A DNA stretch of 64,000 bases, taken from assembly GCA_947179485.1 (NCBI GenBank), contig OX359246.1, positions 33,542,001-33,606,000 on the forward strand. Direction: 5' to 3'. Each line of letters starts with the position of its first letter. Positions within the stretch are counted from its first letter, which is position 1. Positions 1-11,081 of this stretch are shown here, piece after piece. A model generated the notes under the pieces. The model saw nothing but the letters and a program-made list of their open reading frames with translations. It ran no database searches and had not been told where the DNA came from. The DNA is from Allacma fusca (Eukaryota; Arthropoda; Collembola; Symphypleona; Sminthuridae). Position numbers and translations under genes: made by a program.

Positions 1-443
1 ATGATACGAATTATCAAGATAATTCTATCATCTCATGGAGAGGTTACTGCAACAACTAACAACGTCAGTTAAACAAAACTTCTATAAAACGGACTCTGGG
101 TTTGAATTTTGTTTTTTGATTTATAACATACGCAAACCAAATACCCTGAACATGACAAGACATTTGATTGTGATTTTGAAATTTCTTCCGTCCTTTATGG
201 CATGCGCAATCTAAAATTACTTGAACTTGACCATGAAATCTCAAGTTCATGTTCAAGTTTTTTTTCCATTACTTGACCCTGAACTTGACTTGGGGGTCAA
301 GTAAATTCGTCTTACTTGCACTTGAACCTGACTTGTCTTAGAATGTCATGGTCTAGTACGTACTTGAACTTGACCCGAATGATTCAAGTAAAAAACTTGG
401 CCTACTTGAACTTGACCAGAACTTGAAATTTTCCGCAACACTG
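1..443. mobile_element. ACTTGA-array hAT-like element, 3' end (partial)
   Basis: From about 210 to 430 the sequence is an irregular array of ACTTGAACTTGACC-like units, the same motif that fills the well-bounded element at 44139-45372. The right end reads ...TTCCGCAACACTG at 431-443, which on the other strand is CAGTGTTGCGG, a hAT-like terminus. No matching left terminus or 8-bp duplication is visible, so the left boundary is unknown and may be outside the window or deleted. Nothing in it looks coding. The open frame at 65-256 (-) is a by-product of the array. Confidence 0.45.
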
Positions 444-1100
444 CTACTAAGTAGTCAACTAGTTGACTATTCGGAATATGTACAACTAGTTGCTGAATAA
501 GCTATTATGAAACTGGGCTTTGCAAAATGTAGAAACTGCTACGTAAGAAATAAATAAATCAATCGGAAGTTGAAGAAGTAAACAATCTGCCAAAACAGTT
601 TGTTTCATGACTTGAATGCTTGCGCTGTCCTGCAAAGTCTTCTAAAACTCATAAAATTATTGGAAGAATATTGATAATATCAAATTGAAATTGTTTCTTT
701 CCCGTTATTGATATCCAAAATAATTTAATAAGTATAACTAATTAAGGATATGATCATGCTTTTCAGAGCCATTTTTGGTGGGAATGCATGAATATAAGCT
801 ATGTTTTTGTACTAGTAAAAACAATGAATGAATGAGAAATGTCACGTGCTATCAATGTACTGGCAAAATATTATGATCTACATTGTATGTTCATAGTAAG
901 GCCTAAATGTTACTCGTTAATATTGGGATTATGATCGCGCCTGGGCCCGGATTTTTTGAGTAATGTGATTACATGGAGAGTTGCAGATTCCTCGTGACAG
1001 AAAATATACTGGACAATAGAGAGGTCATGACTACTGGGAAGTTGACTATTCGGAAATTATTTAACATTACAGTATACGGGAGAATCGCCGGAATTATTTT
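444..1100. other. Intergenic, nothing recognised
   Basis: AT-rich single-copy-looking sequence without a supported gene, RNA or bounded repeat. Confidence 0.4.
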
Positions 1101-1119
1101 ATGACTATAGAGAGAAGTT

Positions 1120-1945
1120 GCTTATAACGGTAGTGACTATAGATGTTTGACTGTACATATTGACCTGTATATAATAGCCGTTCATATAATGGATTCCTGT
1201 TAATAGTGGACACTTTTACCGCCCGGTCCCACCTCCTATCCTTTAACTTATGAAACTCCCTCCATATAATGGTTTTCTATATAGCCGAAACCTGATCATA
1301 GTGGACTAATGATCATACCCCTTCAGTTAAAAATGCAGCTTGAAGGACCTGTATATAGTGGTCAACATATCAGAACAAAGGGATACCCGAACCAATAACA
1401 CAGCTGCTTAAGTTGAGCTCAATTAAAGAATTTGGAGTACGTTTTTATTTGCAGCGGTTTCGTTTTGTTTGTATATGCACTACCTACATTAAATGCTTAT
1501 TTATTAAGTCCAATGTATTTAAATATTTTGTTTCTTATTCATTATTAGTGTTTTGAAGTATTTTAAATTAACTACACTGCCTTTTAATCATATTATTATT
1601 AGTTGCTTTGCAAGAACTCAAATAATTTAATAATGATTCGACCGAAGTTGCGCAAAGTTCTCACTCTCTCTACGAAACTTACAATTATTGAAGGTATTCT
1701 AAATTGGAAATCCCAGAGTGAGCTTGCTGAAGAGCTAGAAATTGCCAACAAATTAGTGACTATTGTAAAAACTGTAAAATAACTGATTTTCAATAAGTAC
1801 AACTTTGCCGGATTCATGCTGGTATGCCAGTATGTGAATGTATTTATATAGTGACCCCTGACCACTATATACTTATATAGTGGTCTTTGTCTATAGTGGG
1901 CAAATTTTGGCGTCCCTAGGAAAACCATTATATACAGGTTTTACT
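1120..1945 (+). mobile_element. pogo/Tigger-like DNA transposon relic
   Basis: Both flanks carry repeated, diverged CCTGTATATAATGG and TATAGTGGTC motifs (for example 1166-1190, 1350-1365 and, inverted, 1850-1945), as in the subterminal parts of Tigger-like elements. Between them sits a short frame (1633-1782) resembling the DNA-binding domain of pogo/CENP-B proteins. The match of ACCTGTATATAAT near 1164 with its reverse complement near 1930-1942 suggests decayed TIRs, but I could not find an exact TA duplication. The catalytic DDE part is absent. Boundaries are approximate. Confidence 0.5.
1633..1782 (+). pseudogene. pogo/CENP-B-type HTH transposase fragment
   Basis: A 49-codon frame, too short for standard ORF lists. 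Its order of residues (basic start RPKLRKVLTLSTKLTIIEG, then KSQSELAEELEIANKLVTI) follows the psq/CENPB N-terminal helix-turn-helix: R/K-rich lead, LT...K..II, G.SQ..LA.E..I....V..I. In this family the domain binds the transposon ends. The frame ends in TAA directly after the second helix, and no DDE/DDD catalytic domain follows, so this is a remnant of an element rather than a working transposase. The usual serine/threonine turn before the recognition helix is replaced (ANKLVT instead of S.STVS), consistent with decay. Assignment rests on residue pattern only. Confidence 0.6.
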
Positions 1946-2356
1946 ATTTATATTGCTAATGGGCGATCAGATATGTACATGTATTCTGTTCAAATTTGAA
2001 CCCATACAGTAATTTTTTGTCTACACAGGTAAACTAAACAAACAATATTTGGGAACCTGTGTGGAGGGTGTACATTGGGTTTTACTCTTTTCCAGTAATT
2101 TGGGTTAAATATATTTTTATTCTGCACATCAATCAATGCTATGATTGAAATTGATTATCATAGGCGAGATAAATTATATCATCCCATGTCATTGAAATTG
2201 AATTGATTTGTCAATGTTTCTGCAATTAATATTAACGAACAAGCGAATTACCAGACATTCTCATTTGTGACTTTTCCTTCGCTGCATTGATATTGCGTTT
2301 ATTTGCTTGTCAAATACATTAGTTAGACACATTAAAAATTTAATCAACCGTCAAAT
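1946..2356. other. Upstream region of the GPCR gene
   Basis: AT-rich sequence between the pogo relic and the GPCR start. It would hold the 5' UTR or promoter of the receptor. I see no convincing TATA box or initiator, and an upstream non-coding exon cannot be excluded. Confidence 0.35.
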
Positions 2357-3972
2357 ATGATACTAAATACGTTAATCTTTTCAGGGCTGTTTCTTACCTT
2401 TACAATGGAGAATGAATCTATCTGTTACAACACAACTAACTTGTCAGGAGGCGACTGTGCGTACTTTTCAAGCGATGAACACTTTAACAGTACCAGTATC
2501 AGTTTAACAGTAGTGCATTTGACAATGTTTGCAGCAGCAACGTTTTTGAATTTTATATTATTCTTATCAACATTTTGGTGCGAAAGGCCCGTGAAACCAG
2601 CGTTGTATTTTCCACTGTCTCTAGCATTGGCGGATGGATTTATGATGTTGTCGTTTTTACTTCAACTGAGCTGGAAGATGCAAAAATGTGCAGCACTTAT
2701 CACTAATATTCTTAATCATTCGTTGATAATAATCCCAATCTTACATATTGTTGCTGCAGAATTTAATATTTGGTATGCGATAGTACACCCTTTAACATTT
2801 ACTTCCGTGATGACTAGAAAAACTATCAGAGTAATACTCTGCATCGTCTGGGTGGGCCCTGTCACATTACTTTTTGTTTATTTTGGATTCGCTACAAATG
2901 CTGGAACGGATATTATTGGTTGGAAATGTCATAGCTACTATTTTCGGAATGACACTATATGGAGAATAATTTTAGCTGTTGTTTTCCTCGTCTCATTCAT
3001 ACTCATTGCATTGATGAATTTACAAACCAACAAGCTGATGAAACAGCAACAGCATCAACAAAATGAACAAGAGATGTCAGAACATAATAGTCATAACAGA
3101 AATCCATCATCACTTGGCAAGAGTCAAAAATACGTTAGGCGAACTTCAAGTGGAATTCTTATTTCTTATTTGATAGGATGGGGGCCGTTTTGTTTGGTCT
3201 ATTTTATAACTTGCTTGGACTGCTATCAGGTATGAATATTTGAAAATTTCTAAAATCATTCAAAATTAATGGAACGTGCCCCTTATGAATGACACTGAAT
3301 ACTAAAACAAAAAGCATCATGAGTAAATTGAAAATTAGTGGGTTTTATGTAACAGTAAATTATGGTTGTGAGTTGTGAGTAATGTTGCTAATTTATTTAA
3401 ATGACGCTAACATGAATTTCCTATGTAGTGGTTCCCAAGGCCCAAAGGATGGCAAAGTACCTATCAATAAATAGAGATAATACTATATGTTAGTATTATT
3501 TGTTGTAAATAAAATCCTAGGGAAAATTTAACCATTCCAATATAAAGGGAATGCTGTCAAAGAGAAAACCACTATAGAGAAAATTCACTGTATAAAGCAA
3601 ACCACAACAAGCTATGAAAAAACGTAAATGTGATTTTGCTTAACGGGGACACACAGATGTTATTATTTTCTAATTTATGAGCGTATATAATGAGCTGCGA
3701 GTGATAATGAGCATGATTATAATGAGCGACTTATGAAAGCAAATGTTTATGCTACTAATTATTGTGTTTTATTTATTTAGATCACTAAGGAAGAAATGTC
3801 GGTGAGTGCTTGGGTGACAACATCACTTGTTGCCCTGAAGGCATTATCCAGTCCGTTTCTGTACGCGCTGAGATTTCGGAACATTCGAGTAAGAAATTGT
3901 TTTGTTAATACTTGTGTTTTAAATACCTACATAACGCAGATTATAATTCACGAAGATGGTAGACACAGTTGA
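2357..3972 (+). CDS. Rhodopsin-like (class A) G-protein-coupled receptor, two exons
   Basis: Exon 1 is 2357-3229 and exon 2 is 3781-3972, joined in phase 0: CAG|gtatga donor at 3230, tttatttag acceptor ending 3780. Without the splice the frame stops at once; with it the product is 354 residues with seven hydrophobic segments (about 47-73, 82-105, 112-134, 156-178, 203-221, 265-286, 299-320). N-glycosylation sequons precede TM1. Class A marks: LALAD in TM2 (Asp93), Cys111/Cys191 as the likely TM3-ECL2 disulfide, Trp165 in TM4, GWGP in TM6, SSPFLY in place of NPxxY in TM7. The DRY box is replaced by NIW (137-139) before YAIVHP. Loop 3 is Gln/His-rich. Met1 is the first in frame; Met17 is an alternative start. 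A gtaaga at 3889 could be another donor leading to a different tail. The ligand cannot be told; the receptor would act at the plasma membrane. Confidence 0.85.
3230..3780 (+). other. GPCR intron with a small MITE-like remnant
   Basis: A 551-bp phase-0 intron with GT/AG borders. About 3525-3600 it holds AT-rich CCACTATAG and CACTGTATAAAG motifs like those of Tigger-type elements, suggesting a short decayed insertion. The remainder shows nothing. Confidence 0.6.
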
Positions 3973-4467
3973 CACAATAATGCAAACTTGCTGCACACAC
4001 AGCGTTACTTCAACTTCAGTTAGGAATTTTACTTATTAAGATTTAAGATCAAGAAGATAAAGTTCAAATATTTATGATTTTATACTGAACGTGTGCTTAT
4101 AAAACAGTAACGTTCAACTAGTCCATGTCAGAATCAATATTCAATATATCTTGAAATTTCCAAGCACATTGCTTGTATTTACAACAATACTAATTAATAC
4201 AGTTTCACCAAAATAGGTCAAACATTTTGGTCTGAGAATTATAGTGATGACTCAGACCTATGTAGTATTTTAAAATCTCATGGATTTAAATTTTAATTTC
4301 TCAATGGATGTTAGATTTCGTATTTTGAACTTCTCAACTGCAAAAATCTTTTGTGCAGATATTACTGTATAAAACTGAAAATAGCAGAAGTAATTTGTAT
4401 TTACACGAAGTCATACAAAATGCAATTGAAAAAATAATTCTGCTCAGAATACTTCATACGTAAATCG
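3973..4467. other. GPCR downstream region, nothing further recognised
   Basis: Probable 3' UTR and flanking sequence of the GPCR gene. No polyadenylation signal close to the stop is convincing. Confidence 0.35.
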
Positions 4468-4856
4468 CTGGAGCTATGATAGTATTGGAGCCGTTGACCG
4501 TACAAAAATGGACCATGGAGAGAAAAGCATAAGAATTGAAATATTTTCTACTTAAGTTAATAGAATTTTGTCTTTAAAGTATCTTGTAATTAAAATACAG
4601 TGTCTTGTACTTATAACTTGCACTTATAATTTGGATTGCTCAAAATGTATTGTTTTTATTTTTTTGTTGGAAAATGCTAAAAGATAATTTTTTTCTATCT
4701 ATTTTGTATTTTGGTATTTTTTGGAAAGTATTTTATATGGAATTTTCATTTTTTAGCGACATGTATTTTCGTCGCTGTGTTTATCTTTTTGCGGAATAAA
4801 TTTATTTTGTATGTATTTTGTGTGTCGCAGATTCGTAAGCGTTTTACATAGCTCTG
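4468..4856. mobile_element. Old AAAATAC-type hAT-like element
   Basis: The left end GGAGCTATGATAGTATT and right end TTTTACATAGCTCTG (on the other strand CAGAGCTATG) match the TIR of the well-bounded element at 36484-37414, and the interior is rich in TATTTTG/GTATTTT units as in that family. No 8-bp duplication remains, so this would be an older, decayed copy. Confidence 0.4.
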
Positions 4857-5518
4857 ATGGTGAAGCAAATTCAGGAGCTTTTATCAATAATCTGTAGCAT
4901 ATAATTTACGCCCCGTTGTTAAGTTCAAATTTTCTGGGACAATTGATGGATCAGACTAAATGGTTCTGGATGAGGAAATCCTGTAGACTAGAGCTTCTTT
5001 TATGAACAGAAATTCCGTCTCCATTACCCGCGGGGACAGTATTGCTGCCCCATCCCTGCCCAGTATTATGTGGGGACAATTTTGTTGACCACTTCGCGTT
5101 CGGATGTTTTGTGAGGATTTTTGTATCCGTCAACTGTGTTGTCACTTGCTTAAATATTATGCATATATCTCTCTACTACTGTCTTATATCAGGGTTTACA
5201 AATACAACCCCTGTACAAACCCAAACACAACTGGCAAAATGCGTGTGTATGTTTTGTACGTAATGCCTTTAAATAGCGTGTCTTTAGCAGATTGTAAAGA
5301 CAGATGATCATAAATAGATTGATTGAAGATTGTATAAGTTTTTAAAGTTCTTTATTCAGGATTTCTTTCCGGCTGAACCAATATCACCCATACATTGCCT
5401 GTATATATTTATTTAACTAAATAATAATTAATACGCTTAATCGGTGGAGGTTAGAGAGCAAGGTAGCATTGAATGTAATGATATCCCACGACGAACTGAC
5501 GGAGTACAGCCTTGCATA
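4857..5518. other. Intergenic, nothing recognised
   Basis: Three overlapping open frames of 64-73 codons lie on both strands around 4951-5307, none with recognisable motifs or splice borders. No supported feature. Confidence 0.35.
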
Positions 5519-6627
5519 GGGGTCAATCATTTAAGACGTAATGCTAAAAACGGTACATTGTACCCTACCATTTAAACCCCCGTAACGCAACAGGCTGGCA
5601 GATTTGTTTTGCCCTTACCTCAGTGGGGTTGGTAATAGGTGACAGTATTTAGCGTCCACTTTGTTCAGATTGGTCAGGGTGGAGTAAATATGATTGTACA
5701 AGGGGATTTCAAGTCACGAAAGTTTATGACCCAAGGTGTGACCTCCACAGGTTAAAATGTTTTAATGATATTCAACGCAGGAAGTACCACAATGAGCCGT
5801 GGAGGTCATAACATGGGTCGTGAACTTGCATGCCTTAAAACCCAATTGTATAATAATGTGCACTGTATTCTGAGCAAATCGAGCAGAATTGGAAGGTAAA
5901 TACGGTTACAATCTTGGGACAAAGATCACTTGCTCAACTGCACTTTTAACCGATACCTAAGTAAGGGTAAACATATTTCGCCAAAATGTTCTTTATGGTT
6001 GTATACAATTGCCCCACCAATTCTAGCCATTTCTGGAATATTTCTGACGGCAGTTTAGAAAATCGTCGAGTTTCTCTTAAGTAATTAAACTTAATTAGTC
6101 TTCTGTTAGGTCTAAAATTTAAATTGTTTCCAATTTACTTACTTATTCGTACGCCATGGGACACAAGTGAGACGTCTTAAACACTGCAAGACACATGGGG
6201 TACAATTTCCATCTGCATTTGTATTTTAAATGTCTGAATCTACAAACGGGGACCCCCGAATTGATTCATTACATACTATACACGCAATTGACATTTTTAT
6301 CTTAATGTATTAAGAAAATCCCAGTTCCTCAAAAAAACCTCCAAGCTGATGATTATTTACACTCGAAAAACATTAAATAATTAAGTACAAATAATTGTAC
6401 GAGTGAATCAAGTCTGATTGTGAGTTTGATATTGAGAATTTGCACGCAAAGTTTATATTAAAAAATACGGCAGGTGGCATAAGGTTCATTCACAAAAAAG
6501 TGTATTTGTACTTTACGAAATAATCTGTGCATTGCATTGTTACGTTACAAATCATTGTACCACGTCTAACGTTTTATAACACGAGTTACGCACCCCAAGT
6601 GCCGGTATGTAATAAATGAACGGCCCC
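5519..6627. mobile_element. TIR element with GGGG..CATTCATTTATT..GTAA ends, copy 1
   Basis: Left end GGGGTCAATCATTTAAGACG and right end, read on the other strand, GGGGCCGTTCATTTATTACA form imperfect TIRs. TA stands on both sides (5517-5518 and 6628-6629), compatible with a 2-bp target duplication. A second copy lies at 59874-60896, and similarity between the two regions continues past the right end. No transposase-like frame is present. Superfamily not assigned. Confidence 0.5.
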
Positions 6628-7033
6628 TAAAGCATAGATTCAGTAGAGCCGAGGCAATCGTAACTCCACTCATTTGTTCGAGTGAGCGTTATTGCTCTGT
6701 CTCTCCAACCGCAACATCCATCTCTCTCACTACTCACAGCACCGAAGTCAATGGCACAAGTCTTTGAAGCCATTCCTCAACGATGGTAGCTGAGTACATT
6801 CATTGCTGGATTAGTTTCGTTGTTCAAGGTTTATGCCTTTAGAGGTAGTATTTCTTTAACCCCAGATGTCTTTAAATACTAGTTGATTGTCTTTGGATAC
6901 CATATGTTTTTAGCCAATTATGCCTTTAGACCTTATGCCTTATGAGGCTGTCTTTAGCTTCTATATGTTAAGAGATGTAGCCACATCTAGTGTAAAGGTC
7001 ACGTAAATAGCTTGAAGGGAAACTCGTTGTGAA
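5519..7033 (+). repeat. Duplicated block, copy 1 left part (pairs with 59874-61300)
   Basis: The stretch after the TIR element, from the CCTAAAGCATAGATTCAG motif at about 6625 through GGGAAACTCGTTG near 7030, closely follows 60893-61290, with shared phrases such as ATCGTAACTCCACTCATTTG. After 7033 the match breaks and resumes at 10166-10400 (pairing with 61305-61535). The 3.1 kb between is extra here and absent from the other copy, so it was inserted here or lost there. Confidence 0.6.
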
Positions 7034-7831
7034 TAATCTTTTGTTTCCGGAAAAGACATGCATAAATACCGAATTTTGAAACGTTAGGTAGGTATTACGT
7101 AACGGCGCTCAGTTTTAGTGCTCAGTCTCAACTGACCTGACAATTTTCACTCAGTTTTCATTTCCCCAAAGTTTCAACTTTTCGGAAAGTGAAAATGGGG
7201 TTAAACAGTGAAACTATAAAATAAGTGGCATTAAATTACAGTTATGTCTCTAATTAAATTGAATTAATTAATTAATCTACAAAATGATTTACAATGCCAT
7301 TATGACCACATTATTTTAATTTACTTCCACCATTATTGAAATTATTTCCTGACCGACTTTTGTGGCTTTCTTGGAGAAAAATTCCACAAAAACTATGACC
7401 CGATGATTGGTGTACAATGACGCAAACTACAAATGCACGAAATAATTGTGTCACTAAACCTTTCGGACAAATAAAGCGTAGTGAAAAGGAATTGAAATGT
7501 CTGCTTAACTAGAAGCAAGGCATAATGAATTAATTTTGAAATTACCGTATATCATGCAGATTGAGATGAATCTATTTATCACAGTTATGCATTTATCACA
7601 ACCTTGATAATTTCCTCAATTAACAGTGTGCCATTTGTTTAGCATTACATTTATTAATTTTACAGTTGTTCCCACCTTAACATATACATATATGCACATC
7701 TATGATGAGTGGGAAAACTGTCGGAGCACTCCTCTGCTTTTCCTGAGTATGCGGTATAATAGCTAAGCGCATAAATGGCTAAACGTATAACAGCTAAACG
7801 CATAGAGTTATACGCATAATCAGCTAAACGT

Positions 7832-7990
7832 ATAAGGTATCTAAACGTATAATCATCTGTACGTATAAGGTATCTAAACGCATAATCATCTGTACGTATA
7901 AGGTATCTAAACGCATAATGATCTGTACGTATAAGGTATCTAAACGTATAATCATCTATACGTATAAGGTATCTAAACACATAAGGAGCA
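7832..7990. repeat. 33-bp tandem repeat, about 4.5 units
   Basis: The unit GTATAAGGTATCTAAACG plus TATAATCATCTGTAC repeats four and a half times with few changes. Because 33 is a multiple of three, it keeps a frame open on the minus strand (7660-8022), giving an 11-residue repeat such as RTDDYAFRYLI; I treat this as a by-product. Related TATACGTTTAG units recur inverted at 9276-9400, so the two arrays may be the mirrored ends of one element of about 7740-9400. Confidence 0.7.
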
Positions 7991-9066
7991 AAATGTATAA
8001 TAATTAAAGCTGCCAGATTCAAATAAGCTAAATAGAAGGCCTTTTAATTTTATGTCAAAATTTATTCAGTTGTATAAAAACAATTTATCTACTCTACCGT
8101 TAGCATTTCTTAAAGCGATTTAACAGCCATTCTCTGAAAATAACTATGGTATATTGCTTATTGGCAAATACTTCTGTATGTTAATATTAGTAACTAATAT
8201 TTGTCCGAGGAATTGAATTTGTTTCAACAAATTTGTGTTACCAATTAGCATATAATAAAATGATACACAAATCCTTTCTAGAATAACTTTTACAGCTGTC
8301 ATTGCTTCCAGGAATTCCATAAACATTTTAGATATTACCTGTGTTCACAATTTATTGATAAAAACGAGTACGCACTCAGTGACAGCGTTGGTTCCTGTAA
8401 GGAAGCAGAACACTCTTTGTGCCGACAAAAATATTTCCAGCAAGACAATTTTATAAAAAATAAATGTTGAAACAATTTTACTTGGAAGCGCAAGGAAGTA
8501 CTCAACTAGGACAGGATTGTCATATTCTCGCAAGCAGATTCTGCGATGCTAAAGTAATTACTTTTAGATGTATTTTTTGTAAGCCATCGTTGAAAGTACA
8601 ATCTCCTCCCATTTTAATTTTACCAGGTCAAATAATAGCACATGGGGTACTTACATTTAAATAAAAGCAACTATTCAGTACTAACGGATACAATAAAAAT
8701 ATTTAATGATGATTTCCACTTCATTTTCATTTTATGATTTCTACTACTGCACTATTACAGTAAGCTGTAGAAATGAAAAAATGAACATAATTTGAGTTCA
8801 AATGATAGACCCACTTTTACATGGAAAGACGTTAATGATTCGATCATTTGCAGGTACCAAGTTCTAAAATGCCGGAAAAGTGTCGCTTGATCGCGCTCAT
8901 ATTTCCTAGCACAGAATAATTTTACAATAATTTTAGACAAATGTTAAAGAGTGTGTAAAGTTTAGAAGCTTTTTCAATCAAATTGACTTAGTAGATCTCA
9001 TGAATTTTTAGTAAAATACCTTCCCAAATAGTACCTAGTCTTCTAAAAAGTAGTCATCTGCCAGCT

Positions 9067-9243
9067 TTAATAATAATCCACAAGTAAATATTGACATTCG
9101 TTTGAATCATACTAGTGTTCTCTTTTAACGACGATGCTCTTACAAGGGAATGTATTAAAAAGAACGCGAAATATTGTTTTCTTCACTCAATTAAAACACT
9201 AGCATAATTCAAACGAATGTCAATATTTACTTGTGTATTATTA
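9067..9243. repeat. Long inverted repeat (hairpin), about 60-bp arms
   Basis: The left arm around CAAGTAAATATTGACATTCG (9070-9127) is repeated in reverse complement at 9184-9243 with only a few mismatches, separated by about 55 bp. It would form a stable hairpin in DNA or RNA. It resembles a foldback or MITE-like unit lying inside the surrounding element; no duplication was identified. Confidence 0.7.
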
Positions 9244-9275
9244 TACATTTTGCTCCTTAAGCTTTTCAACATCCT

Positions 9276-9400
9276 ATACGTATAGATGATTATACGTTTG
9301 GATACCTTATACGTATAGATGATTATGCGTTAAGATACCTTATACGTTTAGCTGATTACGCGTATTGGGCTTATACGTTTAGCTTTTATGCGTTTAGAGG
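9276..9400. repeat. TATACGTTTAG array (inverted partner of 7745-7990)
   Basis: Irregular repeats of CTTATACGTTTAGCTGATTA type, the reverse complement of the units at 7745-7990. Probably the right subterminal array of the same element. Confidence 0.55.
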
Positions 9401-9487
9401 TGTAATCCTGTACCCAAGATTTTTGACGGATTATAATTCACCTGGGTAGCCACCAATAAGTTTTAGTTACACCAAATCCTACACCGG

Positions 9488-10160
9488 GGTCTGGAAAAAG
9501 TTCCCTAATCTGCGAATCCGGTTAGTCGGGAAGTTACTCATCATATTTTAGATACCGGGAAAGTAGTAAAATTTTTGGATTTTTGGCTGGTTGGGTCGTC
9601 GGGAAATCTCGACGAAGTCGGAATATGTGTGAAAATTTGCCTGCCGAGGGCGTTGGGAAAAATCGATGAAGTGTGACAATTTTTTCAATTATTTTCCCTG
9701 GCAGGGTCGTAATAACTTTTTTCAAAATCGAAGCAGTTGGAAATTTCTTTAAAAGTTTCCTACTAGAGTCGTGAAAGCTCGACGAAATCGAGAAATTTTT
9801 TAATCAGTCTGGAGTTTGAAAATATTTTGATGCCAGTGTTTCCTAGTTGAGTCGGGATAATTGCTGACTGTGCCTGCTGATTCGGGAATTGTGTGGACTC
9901 AGACTCTGCCTGTGAGGTTATAAAGCTGTTTTAATGGAAATAAAAACTTAGGAAATATTTTCGAACATTTGGCTGGCGGGGTCGTCGGGAAAATTTGACG
10001 AAGTCGGAATATTTGTGGAAATTTGCCTGCCGGGGTCGCCGGGAAAATTTGACGCAGTCATGGAAATTTTTGAAAATGGTCGTTGGAAAATCTTGTGTTT
10101 GAGTCGGGGAAGTCCCAATTTAGGTTAGTCGGATGTTTAGAACTTTTTCCAGACCATTCC
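9488..10160. mobile_element. GTCGGGAAA-array element with GGTCTGGAAAAAGTTC ends
   Basis: GGTCTGGAAAAAGTTC near 9490 recurs in reverse complement (GAACTTTTTCCAGACC, about 10141-10156). Between them are irregular units of the type GGTCGTCGGGAAAATTTGACG with AAGTCGG. The layout is the same as in the better-bounded elements of this window, and CGGGGTCTGG resembles a hAT terminus, but no target duplication is visible and both ends are diverged. Confidence 0.45.
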
Positions 10161-10165
10161 TTGTT

Positions 10166-10400
10166 ACACGAAATAATAACTTGCCAAGCAATGCAGGAAC
10201 CTCAATATGAACTTGTATTTTCGAATTTTTCTGGATTAAATGTATTGTCAGTATTGAACGTTGTACAGAAATGTGAGGAAACAAAGCTTGAAATTCAATA
10301 AAATTGGTATGCTTGCTTCTATTACACCGAAGTTTTTGTATTTCTACTCTGAATTTCAGTTTCAATTTTAACTAGAATTTTAAAATTTTGTTGATGTTAC
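10166..10400 (+). repeat. Duplicated block, copy 1 right part (pairs with 61305-61535)
   Basis: Continues the paralogy interrupted at 7033: both copies share GCCAAGCAATGCAGGAACCT-like and ATTTCAGTTTCAATTTTA phrases. The frame at 10083-10301 spans the junction and is not a gene. Confidence 0.55.
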
Positions 10401-11073
10401 CTTCTGGATAAATTAAATAATCTTAAATGAGCTCTTAACCCCTGATATACGACGTCCCGGTTTTAAAATTAAGTTACACTTTGTAATGTCACATTAGAGA
10501 AAGCATGGTTGGTAGGCATGTACATGTTCTACGGCTTTTCATTCCTTGGCTGCAGGCAGAAAAGTGCTAATAAGCTGGCCATTTTCAAATCATCATCAAT
10601 TAATTCGGATGACGACTACTTAAATCTAACAAACAAAATATATTTATGATTCAGCTATATGTAGTTATTAAAAATTACGTTAATTAGTTTAATGTGCATT
10701 GTTTTAGGTTGAAGTTGCTAAAATCCAGGGCTCATACTGATTATAATATTACGGCATCTTATTCTGGTTTCAGGAAGCTTTACTAAAAATGCTACATACC
10801 TGTGAAACAAGCAAAACGTGCTGTCAACATTCTGTGGAACTCGCTACTGCTGACTCCCTATAGAGCAGGAGAATGCGTTTCGTTGTGTACATGTTATGCT
10901 CTAATGGATTTGTAAATGAAACAATTGTTTGTATGTTCTGTGTATGAGGTTACATGGAAATGTAATCGATATGTAATGTAAGTCTACAAATGTGTACACT
11001 TATATGTATGTGATTCTATATTCCCTAGTAATGTATATGTTGTCTCTCCACATTTACGTATATATGATGAGAT
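10401..11073. other. Intergenic, nothing recognised
   Basis: No supported feature. Local TATGTAT/TGTATATG richness only. Confidence 0.35.
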
Positions 11074-11081
11074 ATGTCCAT

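Larger units (their letters stand above)
7034..10165. other. 3.1-kb segment absent from the paralogous copy
   Basis: Relative to 61290-61305 this stretch is an insertion. It holds a 33-bp tandem array, a hairpin-forming inverted repeat, a second TATACGTTTA array and a GTCGGGAAA array, described separately. The open frames in it (for example 8144-8326, 8345-8533, 8464-8664, 8755-8940) show no recognisable protein. Confidence 0.5.

Noticed and set aside
7832..7990. CRISPR-like array
   Set aside because: Head-to-tail 33-bp units without unique spacers, in a eukaryotic context.
7660..8022. 11-residue repeat protein (RTDDYAFRYLI)
   Set aside because: A 33-bp tandem repeat automatically gives an in-frame peptide repeat; no start context or conservation.
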